In this document: piece by piece, positions 57,289 to 64,000 of the stretch
Position numbering within the stretch: the stretch's first letter is position 1
Layout of the letters: every line of letters starts with the position of its first letter
Origin: Pseudomonas hefeiensis
GTDB lineage: Bacteria; Pseudomonadota; Gammaproteobacteria; Pseudomonadales; Pseudomonadaceae
Direction: 5' to 3'
Length of the DNA stretch: 64,000 bases
Assembly (NCBI RefSeq): GCF_030687835.1
Contig: NZ_CP117449.1
Span: 682,001-746,000, forward strand
The notes under the pieces: generated by a model
Told to the model about the DNA's origin: nothing
Database searches by the model: none
The model's input: only the letters and a program-made list of their open reading frames with translations
Program-made: the position numbers and the translations under genes

Positions 57289-58073
57289 GATTGGGTTATC
57301 CAAGTGATTCGGGGGTGGGCGGCCAAGGGGTGTTCGTCAATTAGCGCCTGGACGCCAAATACGTCGCGCAACAGCGTGGCCGTCAGTACTTCCTTGGGCG
57401 TGCCGCTGGCGACGATGTGTCCGTGGTCGATGACGTAGAGCCGATCACAGAACGCGGCGGCCAGGTTCAGGTCATGGATGCTGGCGAGGGTGCCGATCCC
57501 CAGGCGCTTGATCAGTTGCAGCAGTTGGAGTTGATAACGCGGGTCGAGATGATTGGTCGGCTCATCGAGGATCAGCAACTGCGGCTGTTGGGCCAGGGCG
57601 CGGGCCAGGATCACCCGCTGCTTTTCCCCGCCCGAGAGCGTAGCGAAAGCATGCTCGCCAAAACCTTGCAGCCCCACCGATTCCAGTGACTGGCTGACCA
57701 GGCGCAAGTCTTGCTGATTGTCGCCATCGAACAGGCCTTTGTGGGGCGTGCGCCCCATGGCGACCACTTCCTGGACCGTCAGGCCGAAGGCGTCGGGAAA
57801 CTCTTGCAACACCACGGCGATGCGTTGGGCGCACCAGCGCGAGGACTGTTTCCAGACGTTGTGATGGTCGAGTTTTACCTCGCCTGCCTCCGGCTGACTG
57901 AACCGATAGGCGCAGCGCAACAGACTGGTCTTGCCGCTGCCATTGGGCCCGATCAACCCGACAAACTCCCCGGCGCCCACTTGCAACGTGGCGTCACGCA
58001 GTTGGAACTGGTGATGGCAGTGGCCATGGCCCAGGGGTGTCCAGGCGAGATGGGAGAGGGTTAGGGCGGTCAT
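57285..58073 (-). CDS. metal-chelate/cobalamin ABC transporter ATPase
   Basis: 262 residues from ATG 58073. FecE/BtuD type: Walker A GPNGSGKTSLLRC near residue 40, Q-loop VVLQEFPDAFGLTVQEVVAMGR, signature LSGGEKQRVILARALAQQ near 143, Walker B LLILDEPTNHLDP and SIHDLNLAAAFCD. First of three coupled genes in the order ATPase, binding protein, permease; that gene order is less common than permease-first arrangements. Confidence 0.9.
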   Translation of the reverse strand: MTALTLSHLAWTPLGHGHCHHQFQLRDATLQVGAGEFVGLIGPNGSGKTSLLRCAYRFSQPEAGEVKLDHHNVWKQSSRWCAQRIAVVLQEFPDAFGLTVQEVVAMGRTPHKGLFDGDNQQDLRLVSQSLESVGLQGFGEHAFATLSGGEKQRVILARALAQQPQLLILDEPTNHLDPRYQLQLLQLIKRLGIGTLASIHDLNLAAAFCDRLYVIDHGHIVASGTPKEVLTATLLRDVFGVQALIDEHPLAAHPRITWITQS

Positions 58074-58110
58074 GCATTCACTCAAGTTATCGGGCTGAAA
58101 CACAATCCCA

Positions 58111-58201
58111 TTGTGGGAGCGGGCTTGCTCGCGAAAGCGGTGTATTTGTCACATCAATGTTGGATGTACCGACCTCTTCGCGAGCAAGCCCGCTCCCACA
58201 T
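58111..58201. repeat. inverted pair of REP elements
   Basis: TTGTGGGAGCGGGCTTGCTC facing its inverted copy between the ABC importer and the PepSY gene. Confidence 0.85.
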
Positions 58202-58276
58202 TTGGACGGTGTTCACAGTTTGGAAAGCGGGCGCGATTGTAGAGGTTTCGCGCCGCCTTTCGTTAACGCGCTGTCT

Positions 58277-59656
58277 TCAACTTGAAGATGAAAGCACCTC
58301 AGGCTGGCGATTGAAACGGGTGACGAGCCGATCCAGCAACCACACCACCACCAGCGAAGCCCCTACCAGTGGAAACACCACCGCCAGGGCCAGCATGATG
58401 AACACGCCGGTCTTCCAGGTCGGCAGGTCGTGACGCAGCGGTGGTACACCGAATTTGCCCAAGGGCCGACGCTTCCACCAGATCACTACGCCGCTGACGG
58501 CGCTGAGCAGGATCATCAGGCAAATCAGCAGCACGATGATCTGGTTCAGCGGGCCGAACATCTTGCCTTCGTGCAGCATCACGCCGGTTTCGGTGGCGCG
58601 GGCGACGGCGCCGTAATGTTCCCAGCGCACATCCGCCAGGACCTTGCCGGTGTACTGGTCCACGTGCAGGGTCGCGTCGTTGCGCGGGTCGTCGGCGAAT
58701 ACCGCGATGGTGAATACGCCGGTGGCGGTGGTCGGCAGGGTGATGCTGTAGCCAGGTTCCACTTTGCGTTCGGTGGCGATGTCTTGCACCGCTTGCAGGC
58801 TGACAGTCGGCGCGGCGGGACCTTCATGGGCGCCGCCGTGGGCCATGTGTTCGGCATGGTCGCCGGACATCGGCATCGGGGTATTTTCCACGGCCCAGGG
58901 TACGGTCTGGCGGTGGGCATTGTTGAGGCTGCCGGCCGCGACGTCGGACTTGGGCATGTCGTTCCACATGGCCGCCGGGAAGCGGTTCCAGAGGTCAGCG
59001 TATTGCTTGCCCCAGAAGCCGGTCCAGGTCATGCCGCTGAGCAGCATCACCAGCAGAAACGCCGCGCCCCAGAAGCCGACGACCCCATGCACGTCACGCC
59101 AGAACACGCGACCGCGAGCGCTCCAGCGTGGCCACAGCACCCCGGCCGACGATTGCCCGCGAGGCCACCACAAGTACAGGCCCGACACCACCAGCACCAC
59201 GCCCCAGCCGGCGGCCATTTCCACCAGTCGGTCACCCACGGTGCCGATCATCAATTCACCGTGGATGGCCCGGGCCATGGCTTGCAGGTTGTCTTTGGCG
59301 TCCTGCTCACCGAGGACATCGCCATGGTAGGGGTCGATGAATACGTTCAATTCCCGGCCCTTGTCGATCACCACGAACTGCGCGCTGCGCTCGGCATTGA
59401 TCGGCGGCAGGTACTGTTTGACCTGGCCTTCAGGGTAGGCCTGGCTGACCTGTTTGAGCAACTCGTCCGCAGGCATCGTGTGATGGCCGGCCGGCACATT
59501 CAGCAGGCTGCCGTACATCAGAGGGTCGAGTTGCGGCTTGAACAGGTAAATGATGCCGGTCAGGGCCAGCATCACCATGAACGGCGCCACGAACAGCCCG
59601 GCATAAAAATGCCAGCGCCAGGCCAGGTGGTAGAAATTGGGTTTCGGTTGGCTCAT
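58277..59656 (-). CDS. PepSY-associated membrane protein, copper cluster
   Basis: 459 residues from ATG 59656. Four membrane helices in the PepSY_TM arrangement (YHLAWRWHFYAGLFVAPFMVMLALTG; GWGVVLVVSGLYLWWPRG; FWRDVHGVVGFWGAAFLLVMLLSG; MFGPLNQIIVLLICLMILLSAVSGVVIWWKRRP) with periplasmic PepSY domains between them and His-rich loops (HAEHMAHGGAHE). Related proteins reduce metal chelates in the periplasm. It follows oprC on the same strand after a tandem-repeat array. Confidence 0.85.
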   Translation of the reverse strand: MSQPKPNFYHLAWRWHFYAGLFVAPFMVMLALTGIIYLFKPQLDPLMYGSLLNVPAGHHTMPADELLKQVSQAYPEGQVKQYLPPINAERSAQFVVIDKGRELNVFIDPYHGDVLGEQDAKDNLQAMARAIHGELMIGTVGDRLVEMAAGWGVVLVVSGLYLWWPRGQSSAGVLWPRWSARGRVFWRDVHGVVGFWGAAFLLVMLLSGMTWTGFWGKQYADLWNRFPAAMWNDMPKSDVAAGSLNNAHRQTVPWAVENTPMPMSGDHAEHMAHGGAHEGPAAPTVSLQAVQDIATERKVEPGYSITLPTTATGVFTIAVFADDPRNDATLHVDQYTGKVLADVRWEHYGAVARATETGVMLHEGKMFGPLNQIIVLLICLMILLSAVSGVVIWWKRRPLGKFGVPPLRHDLPTWKTGVFIMLALAVVFPLVGASLVVVWLLDRLVTRFNRQPEVLSSSS

Positions 59657-59717
59657 TTTAAAAGCGCTCCGCAGGGCAAATGTGATCGTTATGTTTTTTG
59701 CGGTTGCTGCGCAACCG

Positions 59718-60003
59718 ATCGCGGGCAAGCCTTGCTCCCACAGTTTTTGACATTGCTGTGGGACAAGCCATGCTCTCTCAGCAATGGAGTCCCTGTGGGG
59801 CAAACCCTGCTCTCTCAGCAATGGAGTCCCTGTGGGACAAGCCTTGCTCTCTCAGCAATGGAGCCCCTGAGGGACAAGTCTTGCTCTCTCAGCAATGGAG
59901 TCCCTGAGGGACAAACCATGTCCCCTCAGCAATGGAGTCCCTGTGGGGCAAACCATGCTCCCTCAGCAATGAAATACCTGTGGGAGCAAGGCTTGCCCGC
60001 GAT
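59718..60003. repeat. 37-base tandem array bounded by REP halves
   Basis: Units starting GCAATG begin at 59781, 59818, 59855, 59892, 59929 and 59966, exactly 37 bases apart, with a few substitutions. Each carries a REP-like half (CCCTGTGGGACAAGCC) joined to TTGCTCTCTCA. A complete outer pair, GATCGCGGGCAAGCCTTGCT at 59717 and its inverse ending at 60003, encloses it. The 353-base gap between PepSY and oprC is filled by it; no gene seen. Confidence 0.85.
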
Positions 60004-60009
60004 GCTTTT

Positions 60010-62136
60010 TTAGAAACTCATATCCACCTTGGTCCAGAGCGTGCGCCCCGGTTCGTTGATGGCTTGCGGGTCACTCGCCGGGTAGCCGAACCCGGCGTTG
60101 CCGGCCAGGTTCAGATGTTCGGCGTAGGCTTTGCCGAACAGATTGTCGACGCCGCTGCTGACCTTCCAGTGCTTATTGATGCGGTAGGCACCGTTGAGGG
60201 AGAACACCCCGAACCCGGAGCTTTTGCCGTAGTCCTTGCCGACTACGTTGCCCTTGTTTTCGTCGACACGGTTTTGCCCGGCCACCACGCGCCACAGGGC
60301 ACCCGCGCTCCAGCGGTCTTCGCTGTAGGTCAGGCCCAGGCGGGCATCCAGCGGCGGCATCTGCGCCAGGGCGCTGCCATCGCTGCTGTTCTTGCCCCAG
60401 GCGTAGGCCAGGGTGGCATCGGCCTTCCAGCGCTCGGTCAGCTTGTAGGCCGCGCCCAGCTCACCGCCCATGATCCGTGCATCGATGTTCTCGGCCCGAG
60501 AGGTGGTGCCCATCATTCCGGGCGTGTAATCGAACAGGATGTAGTCGCGCACCTGCCCGACATAACCCGACGCCCAGGCTTCGAGGGTTTCGGTCTTGTA
60601 CTGCAGGCCGAAGTCGAGTTGGGTGGTTTTCTCCGGTTTGATCGAGTCGAAAGCATTCAGCGAACCGGCGGGGCCGGTGTTGGCCGAAAACAGCTCCCAG
60701 TAGTCCGGGAAACGTTGCGCGTGGCCCAGGCCCGCATAGAGAGTGGCAGGGCTGTCGGCCAGATCGTGTTCGTAGCGTACGAAACCACTGGGCAGGGTGT
60801 CGGCACGGGTTTGGTCGGCAGTGGGATTGGGCCGGGCGGACATGCCGGAGCCGATGCTTTGGCGGTAATCCTTGGCCGAGGCGCGGTCGAGGCGGGCGCC
60901 AGTGATCAGCCTGTCGCGGTCGGCGGCGTACCAGGTCAATTCACCGAACACGCCGTAATTGTGAAAGTCGGCGTCCTTGGTGCGCGGCCGTTCCTTGTAG
61001 GTGTCGATGCCCATGCTGCTGCGTTGACGATGCTCGTTGGTCTGGGCGTCCAGGCCACTGATCAATTGCACATCGGCCCAGCGCCAGGTGGCCTTGATGC
61101 GTGCGCCGAGGGTGCGGCGGTCAACGTTGGACGCCATGGGGCCGGCCATCATCCCGGTGCCGGACGGCGTGCGCAGTGTGTAGTTGTCCATCACATGGTC
61201 GGCGTAGTTGTAGTAGACCTGCGCCTCGATCGTATCCAGCACATCGCCAATGTCCGAACGCTCGAAACGCAAGCCCAGGCTTTCACGCTTGAACTGCGAG
61301 CCGTCCATGCCACGCCCGGCGTAGCGCGCTTCACCGTCGCCCTTGCCAGCGGTCAGTTCCAGCAGGGTATCGGCATCCGGCGTCCAGCCCAGCGTCACGT
61401 CGCCGTTCCACTTGTCGTAGCGCGACGGCACCGTGTCGTTGTTGCCGTCACGGTAATCGTCCGAATGAGCGGTGTTGCCGATCACTCGCACGTAACCCAA
61501 AGGCCCGCCGGCAGCCGCATCCACGACCTTGTCGAAGCGCCCGTTGGAACCGGCCAGTACGCTGGCGTTCACCCGGGTGCCCAGTTCACCGAACTGCTCC
61601 GGCTCACGCTCGAACAGGACGGTCCCGGCCGATGCGCCAGGGCCCCAGAGCACGGTTTGCGGACCCTTGATCACGGTGAGCTTGTCGTAGGTTTCCGGCG
61701 AAATATAGGACGTCGGCGCGTCCATCCGACCCGGGCAGGCACCCAGCAGCATGCTGCCGTTGGTGAGAATGTTCAGCCGCGAGCCGAACATGCCCCGCAG
61801 TACCGGGTCGCCATTGGTGCCGCCGTTGCGCACCAGGGCGAAACCGGGAATGGTCTTGAGATAATCGCCGCCGTCGCTGGCCGGCACCGGTTGGCGCGGA
61901 TCCTTGGGGTTGGTGACGACGGTCAGGGGCGAGCTGGGGGCGACGGCGGTAATGACCGTCGGGCTCAGCTCTTCGATCTGAGCTTCAGGGTGAGCATGCT
62001 CGTCGGCCAGCGCACAGGGCGTGAGCAGCAGGCCGCACAGTGCGGTTGCGGTGTAGCGAAAACGAACCCGTGATTCGTTCGGGGGGCAGCGAACCTGGGC
62101 TGCGCCCAATGCGATGACGGCAGAAAACCTGGACAT
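60010..62136 (-). CDS. oprC: TonB-dependent copper receptor
   Basis: 708 residues from ATG 62136. A signal sequence precedes a plug domain with the OprC motif GACPGRMD (Cys134 and Met138, the CxxxM copper site), then a 22-strand barrel ending with aromatic-rich VDMSF. The C-terminal and barrel blocks (NEPGRTLWTKVDMSF, TGARLDRASAKDYRQ) fit the TonB-dependent copper receptor family. It takes up copper across the outer membrane. The neighbours (DUF2946, PCu(A)C, PepSY) are the usual copper partners. Confidence 0.93.
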   Translation of the reverse strand: MSRFSAVIALGAAQVRCPPNESRVRFRYTATALCGLLLTPCALADEHAHPEAQIEELSPTVITAVAPSSPLTVVTNPKDPRQPVPASDGGDYLKTIPGFALVRNGGTNGDPVLRGMFGSRLNILTNGSMLLGACPGRMDAPTSYISPETYDKLTVIKGPQTVLWGPGASAGTVLFEREPEQFGELGTRVNASVLAGSNGRFDKVVDAAAGGPLGYVRVIGNTAHSDDYRDGNNDTVPSRYDKWNGDVTLGWTPDADTLLELTAGKGDGEARYAGRGMDGSQFKRESLGLRFERSDIGDVLDTIEAQVYYNYADHVMDNYTLRTPSGTGMMAGPMASNVDRRTLGARIKATWRWADVQLISGLDAQTNEHRQRSSMGIDTYKERPRTKDADFHNYGVFGELTWYAADRDRLITGARLDRASAKDYRQSIGSGMSARPNPTADQTRADTLPSGFVRYEHDLADSPATLYAGLGHAQRFPDYWELFSANTGPAGSLNAFDSIKPEKTTQLDFGLQYKTETLEAWASGYVGQVRDYILFDYTPGMMGTTSRAENIDARIMGGELGAAYKLTERWKADATLAYAWGKNSSDGSALAQMPPLDARLGLTYSEDRWSAGALWRVVAGQNRVDENKGNVVGKDYGKSSGFGVFSLNGAYRINKHWKVSSGVDNLFGKAYAEHLNLAGNAGFGYPASDPQAINEPGRTLWTKVDMSF

Positions 62137-62219
62137 GATGATTCCATCGAACAGACGTAAACGACACGGTCGGGCAACCTGAGGCTGTCTTTGCGACCGG
62201 GTGAGGTAAGTGTCGGGGT

Positions 62220-62630
62220 CTACGCGACGAGGGGCGGTGCGCGGGGGCGGGCACCCGGGAAAAATGACGTCCGGGCATGGCCCAGGCGTGGGGAAGGGCT
62301 GGTGTAGGTGTTGGTCGGCGGTGTGTCGAAGGCGGCGAAGGTGTGACCGCCCGGCAGCGCTGGGCAGTTGAACAGCAGGCTGCAATAGCCGCACTTTTCC
62401 CACAGAGCGTGATGCTCGCTCTGGGGCGGGCAGTGCTCGGCCACTGGCGCCTCATGCTCGGCGTGGGCACCCGCCGACATGTCCATCTCCATGCTCATGC
62501 TCATGGACGAAGACATGCGCTGATCCATCGGCATCGACTGAGAAATCAGTGGACCGATAAAGATCATCAGCATGGCGAACAGGCTGATCCAGCTGCCGCG
62601 TGTCAGTCGCATGGGCTGACGTCGGGGCAT
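62220..62630 (-). CDS. DUF2946 family protein
   Basis: 136 residues from ATG 62630 (starts at 62657 and 62612 are possible; none has a strong ribosome site). N-terminal membrane segment (GSWISLFAMLMIFIGPLISQ), a Met- and His-rich stretch (MSMSMEMDMSAGAHAEHE) that could bind copper, then CGYCSLLFNCPALPG with three Cys typical of DUF2946. These proteins occur next to PCu(A)C and OprC genes and are presumed to help copper handling; no activity is known. Confidence 0.75.
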   Translation of the reverse strand: MPRRQPMRLTRGSWISLFAMLMIFIGPLISQSMPMDQRMSSSMSMSMEMDMSAGAHAEHEAPVAEHCPPQSEHHALWEKCGYCSLLFNCPALPGGHTFAAFDTPPTNTYTSPSPRLGHARTSFFPGARPRAPPLVA

Positions 62631-62669
62631 GGCGGGCCTGGCGCGGGGACTACCCATGAGCAGGCGTGA

Positions 62670-63150
62670 TCAGTGGGCGTGCATTTGGGTTTGGGTATTG
62701 TCGGGGGCTTTTTTCTGCACCGCGACATCGACCGTGACATTTCCCGCTTTTTCGAAATGCAGCGTCAGAGGGAAGCGTTTGCCGTCGCTGAGCAGACTGC
62801 GATCCTCAAGCCCCAGCAGCATCACGTGATACGCCATTGGCGCGAAGGTGATGGTCGCGCCGGGAGCGATCTCTACGGCAGTTACTTGCTGCATCTTCAT
62901 CAGATCGTCTTGCTTTACATGCTCATGGAGCTCGGCTTTGCCGGCAATCGGCGTGTCGACACCGAGCAGTCGGTCGGCGGTCTTGCCGTTGTTGTGGATC
63001 ACGAAATACGCGGCCACGGTCGGCGCGTTGGGCGGCAGTTCCTGGGACCAGGGGGTGAGCGATCTCAAGCTCGCCGACCTTGTATTGATGGGCTTGGGCG
63101 AAGCCGACGGGAAGCAGCAGGGCAGCCAGCAGGATAAGTCTGTTCAGCAT
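62670..63150 (-). pseudogene. periplasmic copper chaperone PCu(A)C, frameshifted
   Basis: Read from ATG 63150, MLNRLILLAALLLPVGFAQA is a signal peptide and HQYKVGELEIAHP begins the mature chaperone, but the frame is then lost. The other frame continues with PWSQELPPNAPTVAAYFVI through VAVQKKAPDNTQTQMHAH. The two halves join if one base is removed from the run of five G at 63051-63055 (CACCCC reads CAC CCC TGG). The Met and His ligands expected in PCu(A)C (HxxM type, MKMQQVTAVEI) are in the downstream part. It may be a true inactivating change or a base-calling error in the G run. Confidence 0.8.
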
Positions 63151-63197
63151 GGGTCATTCTCCGGAACGATTCAGGACGCAGGGTTATGCGGAAAGAA

Positions 63198-63602
63198 TCA
63201 GGCCAGAGGTGAGGCGCGGGGATTGAGGCTCGGCCATTGCTGGCGCGGTGTGGGGCTGTCGAGCAGTGGATGGGCAGTGCCGCGATGGGCCGGCTGAGCA
63301 TCCAGATACAACTGCGGGACGTGGCCGGTGAGCGCCACCAAGGGCGGTGAGCCTGAGCAGCACCAGCAATGCTGCATCGTCGAGTGATCGTCGTTCTGCG
63401 GCGTGCTCTGCTCGAACTTGCCCAAGGAAATCGCCACCCGTTTCGTGCCGCTGGAGGAGCAGAAACTACCCCACAGCAATTGCTCGGCTGGCGACTGGGC
63501 CTGTGCCATCGCGCCACCGCTGCCGGAAAGCGGCATGGCAAGCATGTTGAACAGCACTGCGAAGCAGGCGATCCAGGCAAATGCAAGCCGTTGTCGGGAC
63601 AT
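63198..63602 (-). CDS. DUF2946 family protein
   Basis: 134 residues from ATG 63602. A signal-anchor (FAWIACFAVLFNMLAMPLSGSG) precedes a small domain with WGSFCSSSGTKRVAISLG and HCWCCSGSPPLV, the Cys pattern of DUF2946. It is the first gene of the minus-strand copper cluster, followed by the PCu(A)C gene after 47 bases. Probably periplasmic or membrane-anchored. Role in copper handling inferred from neighbours. Confidence 0.8.
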   Translation of the reverse strand: MSRQRLAFAWIACFAVLFNMLAMPLSGSGGAMAQAQSPAEQLLWGSFCSSSGTKRVAISLGKFEQSTPQNDDHSTMQHCWCCSGSPPLVALTGHVPQLYLDAQPAHRGTAHPLLDSPTPRQQWPSLNPRASPLA

Positions 63603-63772
63603 GGGGCAATCCGCTCGATGGGCGATCAGGTGGCGGTATTTAGCCTGATCGGGGTTGATAAGTAAAAAGAGCGCGTGCGGTGTAGGGTCGCAGGGCTCGC
63701 GTTAACAGTAGCAACAGATCTTCAAGGGAGTGCTTTTATGGCAATGGATTTTGATCAGTAGGTACGCACTCT

Positions 63773-63907
63773 TTGTGGCGAGGGGATTTATCCCCGTTGG
63801 GCTGCGCAGCAGTCCAAAAATCTGATCTCGCGGTTTGTCTGATGAACTACATTCACTGCTCTTGGGGCTGCTGCGCAGCCCAACGGGGATAAATCCCCTC
63901 GCCACAG
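63773..63907. repeat. large inverted repeat, GGGGATTTATCCCC family
   Basis: TGTGGCGAGGGGATTTATCC and its inverse arm ending GCCACA flank about 45 bases, including GGGCTGCGCAGCAG and its complement. Same family as at 44341. The gene-free stretch 63603-63954 otherwise shows nothing convincing. Confidence 0.85.
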
Positions 63908-63954
63908 GATTGGGTTTGACCAATCGTTTTTGATCAAACCCAAGCCTCTGTCGC

Positions 63955-64000
63955 TTATCTCGGGTCGACCACATCCAGCGCGCACAAGCCGGCGAATTCT
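63955..64000 (-). CDS. possible C-terminal tail of a gene entering from the right
   Basis: On the minus strand the window edge is in an open frame that reads EFAGLCALDVVDPR and stops at 63955-63957. Only 14 residues are visible. The REP-type repeat just downstream fits the usual position after a gene end. Too short to identify. Confidence 0.3.
   Translation of the reverse strand, partial: EFAGLCALDVVDPR

Noticed and set aside
59718..60003. CRISPR-like array
   Set aside because: Units are contiguous with no unique spacers, and are recognisably REP-derived. No cas genes.
63738..63761. Seven-codon frame (MAMDFDQ) behind AAGGGAG
   Set aside because: Very good ribosome site but only seven codons before a REP-type repeat. 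It could be a remnant of a deleted gene; not enough to call.

Overview
The window is chromosomal DNA of a fluorescent pseudomonad, most like the Pseudomonas fluorescens group. The evidence is GC-rich codon use, many P. fluorescens-type REP palindromes (core GTGGGAGCGGGCTTGCTCGCGA and relatives), and Pseudomonas gene neighbourhoods: pncB-nadE-azurin, amaB-amaA, braCDEFG, ureEFG beside a DesT-type regulator, and ureD-ureA-acetyltransferase-ureB-ureC. I saw no rRNA, tRNA, CRISPR, prophage or insertion sequence.

Layout. 1-0.8 kb: the end of an unrecognised gene overlapping a small membrane-protein gene. 0.9-7.7 kb: transglutaminase/DUF2126, circularly permuted ATP-grasp/alpha-E and a second transglutaminase. 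7.8-11.7 kb: a small lysine-rich protein, a LOG-family hydrolase, a 29-codon microprotein, azurin, and nadE-pncB for NAD salvage. 11.9-15.9 kb: a LysR regulator divergent from amaB-amaA (lysine/pipecolate catabolism). 16-21.4 kb: the branched-chain amino acid importer braCDEFG behind an excellent sigma-54 promoter and a phased repeat array. 21.4-22.2 kb: a non-coding stretch with DnaA-box-like sites. 22.2-24.3 kb: an SDR and an AGE-family epimerase. 24.5-26.9 kb: ureEFG plus a HupE/UreJ-type protein. 27.2-39.2 kb: DesT-like regulator, secreted tandem-repeat protein, AsmA-like protein, ferritin-like protein, LysR/azoreductase pair, cytoplasmic lipase, PsiF-like protein, AI-2E-type transporter, YegD-type Hsp70, and cbpA-cbpM. 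39.3-44.3 kb: one 1,680-residue protein with dermonecrotic-toxin-type, leucine-rich-repeat and NEL E3 ubiquitin-ligase features. 44.5-55.0 kb: a minus-strand urea operon, urtABCDE-ureDA-two acetyltransferases-ureBC. 55.3-58.1 kb: a BtuCDF/FecCD-type importer. 58.3-63.6 kb: a copper-linked cluster (PepSY protein, OprC, two DUF2946 proteins and a frameshifted PCu(A)C chaperone).

The genes make coherent units. Urea uptake and urease maturation are split into two minus-strand clusters, and each begins with a sigma-54 -24/-12 match, as expected for nitrogen control. The bra operon also has a sigma-54 promoter. The cbpA chaperone unit has a sigma-32-like promoter. REP elements fill most converging or intercistronic gaps and interrupt the urea operon at four places; two REP loci have grown into tandem arrays (36 bp and 37 bp periods). 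The observations most worth following are the NEL-type giant protein, the phased repeat array upstream of braC, the DnaA-box cluster, and the REP-derived arrays.
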